A DNA stretch of 64,000 nucleotides from Castellaniella sp034674885 (GTDB taxonomy: Bacteria; Pseudomonadota; Gammaproteobacteria; Burkholderiales; Burkholderiaceae_B): NCBI RefSeq assembly GCF_034674885.1, contig NZ_JAUCDS010000008.1:1-64000 (forward strand), read 5' to 3'. Numbering within the stretch: position 1 is the first letter of the stretch; the number at the start of each line of letters is the position of its first letter. The notes below the pieces were generated by a model, which searched no databases, had not been told where the DNA came from, and saw only the letters and a program-made list of their open reading frames with translations. Made by a program: the position numbers and the translations under genes. This document shows, piece after piece, positions 16,897 through 26,359 of this stretch.

Positions 16897-18264
16897 TCAG
16901 CGTTCGCGGAACGCGTTGGAATGCGCTCGCAGAACGGGTTTCAGCAGATACTGCATCAAGGTACGCTTGCCTGTCAGGATGTGAACCTCGGCCATCATCC
17001 CCGGAATGATGGGCCGTTCGTCGCTGCCGACATAGGACTTTTCAGTGCGGACCTTGACCAGATAATAGGAATTGCCTTTTTCGTCGGTGATCGAATCCGC
17101 GCCGATTTCTTCCACGTGGCCCTGCAGGCCGCCGTAGATGGAAAAATCGTAGGCAGTGAACTTGACTTCCGCCGTTTGGCCCGGGTACAGGAAACCGATG
17201 TCGCGCGGGTTGACCTTGACCTCCAGCAGCAGGGTATCGTCGGACGGCACGATTTCCATGATGTCCTTGCCGGGCTGGACAACGCCGCCGATGGTGTTGG
17301 CCGTCAGGGTCTTGACCGTGCCGTTGACCGGCGAGCGGATGTTGGACGAGGTCACCCGGTCGGCCAGCGCGATCTGGCCTTCCAGCAGGGATGACAGCTT
17401 TGCCCGGGTATCAGACAGTTCCGTGCGGGCCTGGTTGCGAAAGGTGACCTCGGTTTCGTTCAATTTGGCCTGGGCTTCCTGGATGGCGGCCTGGATCTTG
17501 TCGATCTGCGCGGCCGCCGATTTCTGGTCGCCGCAGTATTTGGCCACGTCGCGCTGCAGGCGCAGCAGATCTACCTGCGACACGGCGCCGCTGGCCAGCA
17601 ACGGCCTGGTCATCGTGTATTCGCGCGACGACAGGCTGCACGCCGTGGCAGCCTGATCGCGGTTGGCAATGGTGGAACGCAATTCCTGCTGACGCTGATT
17701 CAGCTGTTCCCGAGCGACTTCCAGGTTGGCGTTCAGTTCGCGGGTACGCGCCTGCCAGACGTTGCTTTCCTGTTCGGCCAGGTGGGGGGCCTGTTCGACC
17801 ACGTCAGGCGGCGCCTGGAAAGGGGTGTCGTTGGCAATGGCTTCCAGGCGGGCGACCTTGGCCTTCAGGGCCAGTGATTCTGCCCGGTTTTCACCCAGCG
17901 ACGAGGAATACCGCGTAGGGTCGATGCGCAGCAGGACCTGGTTTTTCTGAACCTTGTCGCCGGGGCGCACCAGGATTTCCTGGACGACGCCCCCGTCCAG
18001 GCTTTGCACGATCTGCACCTGGCGGGACGGCACGACCTTGCCCTCGCCGCGCACGACCTCGTCGATCTCGGCCGTGGAGGCCCAGAAAATCAGCACCCCC
18101 AATGTCAGCAGCGACATCCAGATCAGGGCGCGCGAGCCCCGGGTGCGCTGCTGGCTGAGCACCCAGTTGGCGTCGCCGATCATGTCCTTGTTGCTTTCTT
18201 GGTGATCGGGGGCGAACGAGGTGCGCAGGCGGCCGAACCAGTTTGGTAGCAGTCCCATGTTCAC
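16897..18264 (-). CDS. Type I secretion membrane fusion protein (HlyD/LapC family)
   Basis: A 455-aa periplasmic adaptor joining the inner-membrane ABC exporter to the outer-membrane channel. It has a short cytoplasmic N-terminus, one membrane segment (about 45-65, ALIWMSLLTLGVLIFWAST) and a first lipoyl half-motif after it (GGVVQEILVRPGDKVQKNQVLLRID). A long coiled-coil hairpin spans about 120-290, and the second barrel half follows (IRSPVNGTVKTLTANTIGGVV). The C-terminal signature IIPGMMAEVHILTGKRTLMQYLLKP is typical of HlyD. Its start overlaps the exporter's stop by 4 bp (ATGA), so the two are translationally coupled. By context it should export the three adhesins. Confidence 0.95.
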   Translation of the reverse strand: MNMGLLPNWFGRLRTSFAPDHQESNKDMIGDANWVLSQQRTRGSRALIWMSLLTLGVLIFWASTAEIDEVVRGEGKVVPSRQVQIVQSLDGGVVQEILVRPGDKVQKNQVLLRIDPTRYSSSLGENRAESLALKAKVARLEAIANDTPFQAPPDVVEQAPHLAEQESNVWQARTRELNANLEVAREQLNQRQQELRSTIANRDQAATACSLSSREYTMTRPLLASGAVSQVDLLRLQRDVAKYCGDQKSAAAQIDKIQAAIQEAQAKLNETEVTFRNQARTELSDTRAKLSSLLEGQIALADRVTSSNIRSPVNGTVKTLTANTIGGVVQPGKDIMEIVPSDDTLLLEVKVNPRDIGFLYPGQTAEVKFTAYDFSIYGGLQGHVEEIGADSITDEKGNSYYLVKVRTEKSYVGSDERPIIPGMMAEVHILTGKRTLMQYLLKPVLRAHSNAFRER

Positions 18265-20510
18265 CCCTTGCGCGCGCCGCCGATACGGCCCTGGCGCAGC
18301 GCTTCGACCACCTGGGCCTTGGGACCATCGGCCACGATGCGACCGTGGTCGATGACCATCAGCCGGTCGACCAGATCCAGCAACGAGGTGCGGTGCGTGA
18401 CCAGGATCATGGTCTTGCCCTGGCTGGCCGCCCGCAGGCGGGCCTTGAGCTGGGATTCGCTTTGATGGTCCATATTGCTGCTCGGTTCGTCCAGCAGCAG
18501 GATCTGCGGATCGTTGACCAGCGCCCGGGCGATGGCGATGGATTGGCGCTGCCCCCCGGACAGCGAATCGCCGCGTTCGCCCACGATCATGTTGTAGCCT
18601 TCCGGGTGGCTGGCGGCGAATTCGTCGACGCCGGCCAGCGTGGCCGCCCGCAGCACGTCTTCGTCGGAGGCGAAGGGCGATGCAATGGTCAGGTTGTGTT
18701 TCAGGGTGCCGTAGAACAGGACCGGGTCCTGGGGCACGTAGCCGATGGTGCGGCGTACGTCGGCCGGATCGATCTGGTTCAGGTCGATACCGTCGACCAG
18801 GATGGCCCCCTGGACAGGCGCATAGAGCTTCAGCACCAGTTTTTCCAGCGTGGTCTTGCCCGAGCCGATGCGCCCGATGATGCCGACCTTTTCGCCCGGC
18901 TGGATACGGAAGCTGACGTTGTCCAGCGCCGCCATCTGGGTGTTGGGATACGCGAAGGTCACGCCCTGGAATTCGATGCCGCCGCGCAACAGCGGGCGCG
19001 GCATGAAGGCGTGATCAGCCGGGCGTTCGACCGGCATAGCCATGTAGTTGTCGATGGATTTCAGGGATGCCTTGGCGTTGTGATATTGCATCATCAGGCC
19101 CACGACCTGCCCCAGCGGGGCCAGGCAGCGTCCGGAAATCATGGACGCGGCGATGATGCCGCCCATGGTCATGCCGTCCTGGACCAGATAGACGCCGATC
19201 ACCACCACGCTGATGTTGACCAGCTGCTGGCAGGTCTGCACGAAACTGACCGTGACGGAGGACGTGAGTTTGATGTGCGCCCCCAGTTCGGCCAGCCAGC
19301 GGGTGGATTCTTCCCACATGCGCTGCGAATGGCTCTGGGCATTCAGGGCCTTGATCGTTTCCATGCCGTTCAGGGCCTCGATCAGCCCGGCGTTGCGCTG
19401 CGCCCCGGCCTGGAAGGATTCCAGGGTCATTTTTTCGACCCGGGCCAGCGAAAACAGCGACACGATCAGGATGATCAGGATGGCCACGATGGGGGGCGCC
19501 ACCATCCAGGGCGAGATCCAGGCCAGCACCACCAGGAACAGCAGCACGAAGGGCAGGTCCACCAGGGTGGTGAGGCTGGCCGATGCGATGAAATCGCGCA
19601 CGGACTCGAAGGAACGCAGGTTCGATGCGAAGGACCCGACCGACACCGGCCGGCTTTCCATGCGCAGATCGAGCACCTGTTCCATGATGCGCGAGGACAA
19701 TTCGACGTCGACGCGCTTGCTGGCGATGTCGACCACGTAGGCGCGGATCGCCGTCAGCGCCAGATTGAAGACCATGGCCAGGGCGATGCCGATGGTCAGC
19801 GCCCACAGGGTTTCGACCGCGCTGTTGGGAATGACGCGGTCGTAAATGTTCATGGTGTACAGCGGCATGACCAGCGCGAAGATGTTGATCAGCACGGCGG
19901 CCGCGATCGCATCGCGGTACATCTTCCAGTTGCCCAGCATGGCGGCCCAGAACCAGTGGCCGCTGCGCGCCCGCATATGGGCATCCTGGGTGCGGTCTTC
20001 GGTGCGATATTTGGGCCGCACGAAGGCCGCCAGGCCGGTGTATTCGATTTCCAGGTCGGCTTTGTGGACCTCGACGGGTTCCGGGGATTCCGGGTACTGC
20101 ACCAGGTACTGGTCGGCGCGTTCACGGATCAGCACGCAGGTGCGCTGGTTCTTCAGGAACAGGATGGCCGGAAACACGCTGCGCGACCAGCCACCCAGCT
20201 TGCGGCGCACGACGCGGGCGCTGCACTGGGCCCGGGAGGCGGCCCTCGCCAGCAGGGACGGCGTCAGGCACTGATCGACCAGCGGCAGGCCGGACGACAG
20301 CTGTTGCCCCGTGCAGGGGCGGCCCAGCAACTGGGTGACCAGCACCAGGCTGGCCAGCAAGGGGTCGTCATGCAGCTGGTGCGGCGTTGCGCCGGGCAAT
20401 TCCGGCCCCGCAGCCGCCGGCCCTGACGGGAAGGCCGCCTGTGGCTGGGAATCGGATTTGGGGGATTCAGGCTGTGCGGCCATGGCAGCTTCAGAGGATG
20501 TTGTCGTCAT
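18261..20510 (-). CDS. Type I secretion ABC transporter (LapB-like, degenerate C39-like domain)
   Basis: A 749-aa inner-membrane exporter. About residues 35-165 form a C39 peptidase-like domain that lacks a recognisable catalytic Cys/His pair, as in the LapB/HlyB class that exports uncleaved RTX-type proteins. A six-helix membrane domain follows (about 185-470), then a nucleotide-binding domain with Walker A GRIGSGKTT, signature LSGGQRQS, Walker B ILLLDEPS and H-loop THR. It ends with a 4-bp overlap with the adaptor gene. ATG 20510 overlaps the preceding small gene by 20 bp; an alternative ATG at 20483 (MAAQPES) is possible, and neither has a strong Shine-Dalgarno. Confidence 0.95.
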   Translation of the reverse strand: MTTTSSEAAMAAQPESPKSDSQPQAAFPSGPAAAGPELPGATPHQLHDDPLLASLVLVTQLLGRPCTGQQLSSGLPLVDQCLTPSLLARAASRAQCSARVVRRKLGGWSRSVFPAILFLKNQRTCVLIRERADQYLVQYPESPEPVEVHKADLEIEYTGLAAFVRPKYRTEDRTQDAHMRARSGHWFWAAMLGNWKMYRDAIAAAVLINIFALVMPLYTMNIYDRVIPNSAVETLWALTIGIALAMVFNLALTAIRAYVVDIASKRVDVELSSRIMEQVLDLRMESRPVSVGSFASNLRSFESVRDFIASASLTTLVDLPFVLLFLVVLAWISPWMVAPPIVAILIILIVSLFSLARVEKMTLESFQAGAQRNAGLIEALNGMETIKALNAQSHSQRMWEESTRWLAELGAHIKLTSSVTVSFVQTCQQLVNISVVVIGVYLVQDGMTMGGIIAASMISGRCLAPLGQVVGLMMQYHNAKASLKSIDNYMAMPVERPADHAFMPRPLLRGGIEFQGVTFAYPNTQMAALDNVSFRIQPGEKVGIIGRIGSGKTTLEKLVLKLYAPVQGAILVDGIDLNQIDPADVRRTIGYVPQDPVLFYGTLKHNLTIASPFASDEDVLRAATLAGVDEFAASHPEGYNMIVGERGDSLSGGQRQSIAIARALVNDPQILLLDEPSSNMDHQSESQLKARLRAASQGKTMILVTHRTSLLDLVDRLMVIDHGRIVADGPKAQVVEALRQGRIGGARKG

Positions 20511-20712
20511 CGGGAATCAGATCCAGCGCGTCATGCAGGCGCTGGCGCGCGCGTTTGCGCTGGTTGAGCTTTTCGAGCGCCTGGGCGGGCAAGTCCGTCA
20601 GGCGCAAGGACCCGTTGGCAATCAAGGCATCGATCAGGTCTTCCAGGACCCGGATGAACCCGGCATCCAGTTCGGAAAGATCCTGTTTGATGCGGTCACG
20701 GTCAGAAGCCAT
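20491..20712 (-). CDS. Small conserved protein in the type I secretion operon
   Basis: A 73-aa acidic, helical protein (MASDRDRIKQDLSELDAGFI at the N-terminus, ending DDDNIL). ATG 20712 is preferred because AAGGA lies 8 bases upstream, whereas the longer frame back to 20760 enters the terminator hairpin. It has no signal peptide or membrane segment. It overlaps the start of the ABC exporter, so the two are probably co-translated. I cannot name a biochemical function; position suggests an accessory role in export. Confidence 0.75.
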   Translation of the reverse strand: MASDRDRIKQDLSELDAGFIRVLEDLIDALIANGSLRLTDLPAQALEKLNQRKRARQRLHDALDLIPDDDNIL

Positions 20713-20733
20713 CAACGTGTTCCTTGTTCCATA

Positions 20734-20772
20734 GAGAAAACCGGGTTGCCTGCCCGGCAACCCGGTTTTCTC
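20734..20772. terminator. Strong bidirectional terminator between the tolC-like gene and the exporter operon
   Basis: A perfect 17-bp stem, GAGAAAACCGGGTTGCC at 20734-20750 and its complement at 20756-20772, has a 5-base loop. The A/T-rich outer ends give U-rich flanks in both directions. It follows the tolC-like gene by about 43 bp on the minus strand and probably separates it from the downstream exporter genes. Confidence 0.75.
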
Positions 20773-20815
20773 TGCGCCCGGGCAGGCCGGAGCGGCCCGC
20801 CGTCATGACACGGCA

Positions 20816-22297
20816 TCAATTCCAGCCGCTGGCGCCTTTTTTACCGGCTGGAGCCAGGACCGGGGGTTTCATGCCGCCCTGGTAGTTCACCTGCACAGGC
20901 TGGAGCCGGCTGGTGTCGGGCAGAGGCGTGATGCAGGCCTTGAGGATCTCATCCGGGAATTCCAGCTTGCTGGCCTCGTCGGGTTGTTCCTGGTAGGGAT
21001 CGCCCAGACCCAGCGCCGGCAGCACACGGTGCGACAGGCTGAGCCAGCGGAATTCCGCGACCCGCAGATCGAAGGCGCCGTTGGTCAGGGCCTGGCGGGC
21101 ATCGAACAGTTCGTTTTCGGTATCCAGCAAGTCCAGCAAGGTGCGCTGGCCGATCTTGAACTGTTGCAGGTACGCCACGCGAACCTGGGCAACGTCACGT
21201 TCATGCTGCTGCAGGAAAGGCATCTGCTGACGCAGGCGCACGACGTTGTTCCAGGCGATGGACAGTTCCTGCTGGACGTTGCGGCAGGTGTAGTCGCGCA
21301 CGTCGCGGGCTGCGTAGGTCTGCGCCGCCGTCTGGCGCACACGGGCGATGTCGGAGCCGCCACGGAACAGGTTGAAGTTGGCCATCAACTGGATGTTGGA
21401 GCTTTGCACCGACTGGTCGGCGATGTACGGCGGATCGGATCGGTCACGCCCGGTTGCCGCACGCAATTCCAGAGTGGGCGAGAAGCGGCCTTTTGCCGAG
21501 GCATTGCCGCGTTCGGCCGCCTGCACCAGGGCCTGCTTGGCCAGTACGCTGGGGTTCACCCGCACCGATGGGATGAAATCCGTGGGGTCTTTAGGCAGGT
21601 CTTTGTCCACGTTGGGGACTTCGGCCATGGTATCGGCCGGGACTTTGCCCACAATGCGCTGGTAGCGCTGTGTGACGTCGTTGAGATTGCCGCTGGCGGT
21701 CAGCAGATTGGTCTGCGCCAGGGCCACCCGGGCCTGGGCCTGGACTTCGTCCACGCCCCGCCCCACGCCGGAATCGCTGCGTTCGGCGATCTGCTTGAGG
21801 ATATCGGTGTGAAGCTTGTAGTTCTGTTCGGCCAGGCGGACCTGTTCGCGATACCGCTGGACGTCCAGGTAGGCCTGGGTAGCCTGCTGGGCCAGGTCGT
21901 CCATCGTGGCTTTCAGCGTGTAGTAGTCGGCCAGCTTTTCAAAGCCCAGCTGGCGCACGTCATTGATGGTGGAAAAGCCATCGAACAGCAACTGGCGCAG
22001 CGACAGGCTGTAGCCGTTGCGAGTCCAGTCGGTGGACGGGTTGTTGTCGCTGCTGCCCCGATATTCGCGGCCGGTCCAGCCCTGCAGATTGACTTCCGGC
22101 AGCAGGCGGCCGCGGCCGACCTTCTGGCCTTCCAGGCTGGACTGGAAGTTCTGGAACTGGGCGCCGATTTCGGGGTTGTTGAGCACTGCGGATTCCACAG
22201 CTTGCTGCAGGGAAATGTTTTCCGCAGACGCCGTAACGGAGAATGCCAGCGCCACGGCGGCGCACAGCAAAGCGAGGGGGGTTTTATGGTTGTTCAT
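20816..22297 (-). CDS. TolC-family outer membrane channel (LapE-like)
   Basis: A 493-aa outer-membrane efflux protein of the type I system. The signal peptide is clear (LALLCAAVALAFSVTASA, cleavage before ENISLQ). Two TolC repeats follow, each with long helices rich in Q, R and A (for example QQATQAYLDVQRYREQVRLAEQNYKLH and the second-half RTLLDLLDTENELFDARQAL). The start is supported by GGAG nine bases before ATG 22297. In LapA-type systems the retention module lodges in this pore. It is separated from the exporter genes by a strong terminator, so it may have its own promoter in the 22.3-22.6 kb gap. Confidence 0.93.
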   Translation of the reverse strand: MNNHKTPLALLCAAVALAFSVTASAENISLQQAVESAVLNNPEIGAQFQNFQSSLEGQKVGRGRLLPEVNLQGWTGREYRGSSDNNPSTDWTRNGYSLSLRQLLFDGFSTINDVRQLGFEKLADYYTLKATMDDLAQQATQAYLDVQRYREQVRLAEQNYKLHTDILKQIAERSDSGVGRGVDEVQAQARVALAQTNLLTASGNLNDVTQRYQRIVGKVPADTMAEVPNVDKDLPKDPTDFIPSVRVNPSVLAKQALVQAAERGNASAKGRFSPTLELRAATGRDRSDPPYIADQSVQSSNIQLMANFNLFRGGSDIARVRQTAAQTYAARDVRDYTCRNVQQELSIAWNNVVRLRQQMPFLQQHERDVAQVRVAYLQQFKIGQRTLLDLLDTENELFDARQALTNGAFDLRVAEFRWLSLSHRVLPALGLGDPYQEQPDEASKLEFPDEILKACITPLPDTSRLQPVQVNYQGGMKPPVLAPAGKKGASGWN

Positions 22298-22791
22298 GTG
22301 TCATTCTCCTCAGGGACATCAGCCCGGACAGCCATGTGGCCTTCCGACAGCGTCCAGACGAACGGATACAAATTACATCGTCAGAAACAAGTGGACTCTA
22401 TTACACACGTATACGGCGCCACGCAGGCCCAAGAGGGAAAATCTGTCAAGACGGCTGTCCGCACCGGATGTAACAACGAAATGGTATTAAGACCATGACG
22501 ACACCAGTGTTAATGGAACATTGAGAGCACCTGGGCAAACGCCCACTGGCAAGTCGGAGCCACTGGCTTCTGGCCAGTGTTCTTGAAGCATGAACTTGCG
22601 TCTTTAATTGTTTAAGTGTTGCAAATACCGTTGCATTGTACAAACCAGATGCACTTGTGACCAGTATTGACAGCCCTAAAACGGCAAGAAATGAAGTTAA
22701 AAAATATTTCCAGACGGCGATCCATAATACTGCCTTCCCCGATGCCGGGAAACACGGTATAAACCAGGGTGTCTCTACCGGAGCCCCCTCT
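22298..22791. other. Intergenic region between the secretion module and the dehydrogenase gene
   Basis: About 490 bp, AT-richer than its surroundings towards the right, separating divergent genes. It should carry the promoter of the tolC-like gene on the minus strand and of the dehydrogenase on the plus strand. A TTGACA occurs around 22660 but no well-spaced -10 is obvious. A frame from ATG 22636 continues into the dehydrogenase, but its first 52 codons have low GC and no match to the family. Confidence 0.5.
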
Positions 22792-23958
22792 TTGCCTGCC
22801 CTGAACAAGATCACCTGTATCGAAGATTTCCGCCGCCTGGCCCGACGACGCGTGCCGCGCATGTTCTACGACTACATGGATTCCGGATCCTGGACAGAGA
22901 CCACCTACCGGGCCAACGAAAACGATCTGCAGGCCCTGCAATTCCGCCAGCGGGTGGCCGTGGACATCGCATCGCGCAGCCTGCGCGCCCAGTTGCTGGG
23001 TGAAGACGCAGCCATGCCGGTGGCGTTGGCCCCCACGGGGCTGACGGGCATGCAGCACGCCGACGGCGAGATCCTGGCGGCGCGCGCGGCGGAACGCTTC
23101 GGTGTGCCCTTCACCCTGTCGACCATGAGCATCTGTTCGATCGAGGACGTCGCAGCCCACACCAGCCGGCCATTCTGGTTCCAGCTGTACGTGATGCGCG
23201 ATCGCGACTTCATCGGTCGACTGATCGACCGGGCCCGGGCCGCCCGCTGTTCGGCCCTGATGGTGACGCTGGACCTGCAGGTGATGGGACAACGCAACAA
23301 AGACATCAAGAACGGCCTGTCCACGCCGCCGCGCCCGACGCTGGGCAATCTGCTGAACCTGGCGACCAAGCCGGGCTGGTGCAGGCAGATGATGGGTACC
23401 CGGCGCCGCAGCTTCGGCAACATCATCGGCCACGCCCAAGGGGTAGCCGACATGCGCTCGCTGGCCTCCTGGACTCGCGACCAGTTCGACCCGACCCTGA
23501 ACTGGAACGATCTGGCCTGGATCAAGGAACGCTGGGGCGGCAAGATCATCGTCAAGGGCATCATGGACGCGCAGGACGCCCGCCTGGCGGTCGATGCCGG
23601 GGCCGATGCGCTGATCGTCTCCAACCACGGCGGGCGGCAGTTGGACGGGGCGCCCTCATCCATCGCGGCGCTGCCGGCCATCGCGCAAGCCGTCGGCGAG
23701 CGCATCGAGGTCCTGATGGACGGCGGCATCCGCAGCGGCCAGGACGTGCTGCGGGCGCTGGCCCTGGGCGCGCACGGGGTGCTGATCGGCCGGGCCTTTC
23801 TGTACGCGCTGGCAGCGGCCGGCGAAGCCGGCGTGCGGCGCGGGCTGGAACTCATCGCCAATGAGCTCGACGTGTCCATGGCGTTTTGCGGCCGCACCCG
23901 GATCCAGGATGTCGACCGCAGCATCCTGGTCAATCCGGATGCAGTGACGACCAGGTAG
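22792..23958 (+). CDS. lldD: FMN-dependent alpha-hydroxy-acid (L-lactate-type) dehydrogenase
   Basis: About 388 residues, the usual length of the LldD/glycolate oxidase family, which oxidises L-lactate or other 2-hydroxy acids to 2-oxo acids with FMN. The N-terminal ITCIEDFRRLARRRVPRMFYDY, the FMN-binding APTGLTGMQH region and the active-site SNHGGRQLDGAPSS (catalytic His and Arg) are all present. FMN phosphate binding is in MDGGIRSGQDVLRALALGA. I prefer TTG 22792 because GGAG lies eight bases upstream and family homology begins there; ATG 22636 would add an unlikely 52-residue extension. Exact substrate is uncertain. Confidence 0.88.
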   Translation: MPALNKITCIEDFRRLARRRVPRMFYDYMDSGSWTETTYRANENDLQALQFRQRVAVDIASRSLRAQLLGEDAAMPVALAPTGLTGMQHADGEILAARAAERFGVPFTLSTMSICSIEDVAAHTSRPFWFQLYVMRDRDFIGRLIDRARAARCSALMVTLDLQVMGQRNKDIKNGLSTPPRPTLGNLLNLATKPGWCRQMMGTRRRSFGNIIGHAQGVADMRSLASWTRDQFDPTLNWNDLAWIKERWGGKIIVKGIMDAQDARLAVDAGADALIVSNHGGRQLDGAPSSIAALPAIAQAVGERIEVLMDGGIRSGQDVLRALALGAHGVLIGRAFLYALAAAGEAGVRRGLELIANELDVSMAFCGRTRIQDVDRSILVNPDAVTTR

Positions 23959-24013
23959 GCACGGGCATGCGGCCGTTCCGTCCCGACTGCGGCAGGTTCA
24001 CGCGGAGGCCGGC

Positions 24014-25243
24014 ATGCTGAACATCCTGTGGCTGGCCTTTTTCCTGATCGCGGCGGTGGCCGGGGTTTTCCAGTGGCTGGTGCTGGGCGACCCGGACGTA
24101 TTTTCCCGCCTGGTCGCCAGCCTGTTCGACATGGCCGATCTGTCGGTCAAGTTGATGCTGCTGCTGTTCGGCACGCTGACCCTGTGGATGGGATTCCTGC
24201 GCATCGCGGAATCCGCCGGCCTGGTGCAGGGCCTGGCCCGCCTGCTGGGGCCGCTGTTCCGGCGGCTGATGCCGGGGGTGCCCGCCGGACACCCGGCGCT
24301 GGGCCTGATGACGCTGAATTTCGCGGCCAATGCCCTGGGGCTGGACAACGCAGCCACACCCATCGGGCTGCGTGCCATGCATGCGCTGCAGACGCTGAAT
24401 CCGGACCCCAAGTCCGCCACCAATGCGCAGATCCTGTTCCTGGTGCTGAATTCGTCTTCCCTGACCCTGCTGCCGGTATCGATCTTCATGTACCGGGCGC
24501 AACAGGGGGCGCCGGACCCGACGCTGGTGTTCCTGCCCATTTTGCTGGCGACCTCGGCCTCGACGCTGACGGGGCTGCTGTCGGTGGCGCTCGTGCAGCG
24601 CCTGCGGCTGGGGGACCCCGTGGTCCTGGCCTGGCTGGGCGGAGGCGCCCTGTTGCTGGGCGGGTTCATGGCGCTCCTGGCCAGCCTGAGCGCCGGCGCC
24701 GTAGCGGCCCTGTCATCCCTGCTGGGCAACCTGGTGCTGTTCGGTGTCATCATCGCCTTTCTGGCGGTGGGCGCCTGGAAGCGGATTCCCGTGTATGAAA
24801 GCTTCATCGAGGGGGCTCGCGACGGTTTCGAGGTCTGCAAGAACCTGCTGCCCTACCTGGTCGCCATGCTGTGCGCCATCGGCGTGCTGCGGGCATCCGG
24901 AGCGCTGGACCTGGTGCTGGACACCATCCGCTGGGCGGCGCACGGAATGGGCCTGGACACGCGCTTCGTGGACGCCCTGCCCACTGCCCTGGTCAAGCCA
25001 TTTTCAGGCAGCGCGGCGCGGGCCCTGCTGATCGAAACCATGCAGCATTCCGGGCCGGACAGTTTCGCGGCGCTGCTGGCCGCAACCGTACAAGGCAGCA
25101 CGGAAACCACGTTCTACGTGCTGGCAGTCTATTTCGGGGCCGTCGGCATCCAGCGGGCGCGCCACGCGGTGGGCTGCGCCCTGTTGGCCGACCTGGCCGG
25201 CGTGCTGGCATCCATCGGCGTGTGCTACTGGTTTTTTACCTGA
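24014..25243 (+). CDS. SpmA-SpmB-like fusion membrane protein (nucleoside recognition domain)
   Basis: A 409-aa polytopic inner-membrane protein with two homologous halves: an SpmA-like half (about 40-180, with GLMTLNFAANALGLDNAATPIG) and an SpmB-like half (about 230-400, with PTALVKPFSGSAARALLIE). The two are separate spore-maturation genes in Bacillus; fused versions are common in non-sporulating proteobacteria, where the role is unknown. GGAGG lies five bases before ATG 24014. It follows the dehydrogenase by 55 bp and may be co-transcribed. Confidence 0.85.
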   Translation: MLNILWLAFFLIAAVAGVFQWLVLGDPDVFSRLVASLFDMADLSVKLMLLLFGTLTLWMGFLRIAESAGLVQGLARLLGPLFRRLMPGVPAGHPALGLMTLNFAANALGLDNAATPIGLRAMHALQTLNPDPKSATNAQILFLVLNSSSLTLLPVSIFMYRAQQGAPDPTLVFLPILLATSASTLTGLLSVALVQRLRLGDPVVLAWLGGGALLLGGFMALLASLSAGAVAALSSLLGNLVLFGVIIAFLAVGAWKRIPVYESFIEGARDGFEVCKNLLPYLVAMLCAIGVLRASGALDLVLDTIRWAAHGMGLDTRFVDALPTALVKPFSGSAARALLIETMQHSGPDSFAALLAATVQGSTETTFYVLAVYFGAVGIQRARHAVGCALLADLAGVLASIGVCYWFFT

Positions 25244-25259
25244 GACCGGCTGGCGTGCC

Positions 25260-25303
25260 GTTCGACTAATCCATCCAAACTCGAGTACGGGCATTAGTCG
25301 AAC
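25260..25303. terminator. Inverted repeat between convergent genes
   Basis: Perfect 11-bp arms GTTCGACTAAT and ATTAGTCGAAC are separated by 22 bases, between the SpmAB-like gene (plus) and the Ap4A phosphorylase-like gene (minus). It could terminate both transcripts, but the long loop and absence of T-runs leave this uncertain. Confidence 0.4.
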
Positions 25304-25309
25304 AGCGCA

Positions 25310-26203
25310 CTAGGCCGGCACTCCGACGCTGGCCAGCGCCTGCAGCGGGCCGGCGGCGCGAATGGCATCGATCTGGGCCGGATCGCGCACGTAGATGGTG
25401 CCGCCGAAAGACAGGGCGTTCAGCGATACCCCCTGAAAATGTTCTTGGCTGCGCGGCAGCACCAGCATCCAGCCATCACCCGCCAGCAGGTTGCACGGCG
25501 GCAGCAGGCCATCGGCATCCGGTCGCAGGCCCAGCGCAATGCATGCCTGATTGAAGGCCGTCAGCATGCTGCGCGCGCTGGCCTGCACGTCCTCCCCCAG
25601 CCCTGCGGCCACCCGCGCGAAACAATGCGCCAACGGCAACGCCGGATGGCGGGCGATGGCCCCCTGCGGCAGATCCGCCGGCATGCCGGCCCCCAGCGCT
25701 CGCAGCGAGGCGTTCTGGTCCGAGGCAGGGATCCACTGCACGTGCTTATGCCGCTGGCTGGCTCCGGCGGCCGCCCCGCCGTTGTAGAACCCCAGCCCGC
25801 CCTCGACTGACAGAACGGCGGACAGCGCCTGGAAATCGACCTGTTCCAGCGGCGAGCATTGTTCCGCGAACACGCGTCGCGCCAGCACCAGGTGATGCAG
25901 GCAGACGGGGAATTTGTTCAGGATGGCGACGTGATGATCGCCCACCGGCCCCACCAGCAAGGCGGGATCTGGGTTCAGGAAGGGATTGAAGCTGGGGTCG
26001 CGCGGACCACCCGGCAACGTCGTGGCGACGCCGACCGGATTTCTCGCCGCGTCCTTGGCGGCCAGCGCGGCCACCCAGCGCACAATGAAGGACAGGCCCC
26101 GATCCTGCAGCACGACTTGATCGGCCTGGATGGGCTGCAGGTCGCCCGAAGCGATCGCCGCATCGGTGCGGTCGCGCACAGCGCGCATGAAGGTCGATTC
26201 CAC
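25310..26203 (-). CDS. Ap4A phosphorylase-like protein (ATP adenylyltransferase, HIT superfamily)
   Basis: About 297 residues. The active-site region GASQRHKHVQWIP matches the histidine triad-type motif of Apa1/Apa2-class Ap4A phosphorylases, which split diadenosine tetraphosphate with phosphate into ATP and ADP. The C-terminal NLLAGDGWMLVLPRSQEHFQGVSLNALSFGG region also fits that family. I choose GTG 26203 because AGGGGG lies five bases upstream; the longer frame to 26368 runs into the divergent lipoprotein gene. Substrate preference is not visible. Confidence 0.82.
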   Translation of the reverse strand: MESTFMRAVRDRTDAAIASGDLQPIQADQVVLQDRGLSFIVRWVAALAAKDAARNPVGVATTLPGGPRDPSFNPFLNPDPALLVGPVGDHHVAILNKFPVCLHHLVLARRVFAEQCSPLEQVDFQALSAVLSVEGGLGFYNGGAAAGASQRHKHVQWIPASDQNASLRALGAGMPADLPQGAIARHPALPLAHCFARVAAGLGEDVQASARSMLTAFNQACIALGLRPDADGLLPPCNLLAGDGWMLVLPRSQEHFQGVSLNALSFGGTIYVRDPAQIDAIRAAGPLQALASVGVPA

Positions 26204-26359
26204 GATGTCCCCCTGTGTCTGCGGGCAGGATGATGCCTGGCCCCGAGCCGCCCGTCCGGCCCCTTGCCAACGGGCTCTGGGCCGATTGTAGGGTATTCGC
26301 GCCGGGGGTTTTTCGGGATATGCTGGTGATCCGTACTTCGCACCGATCGAGAAGCCAGC

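Noticed and set aside
18243..20426. Plus-strand frame of 727 codons
   Set aside because: Antisense shadow of the ABC exporter.
22636..22791. 52-residue N-terminal extension of the alpha-hydroxy-acid dehydrogenase from ATG 22636
   Set aside because: Low GC, no family similarity, and a good Shine-Dalgarno before TTG 22792 instead.
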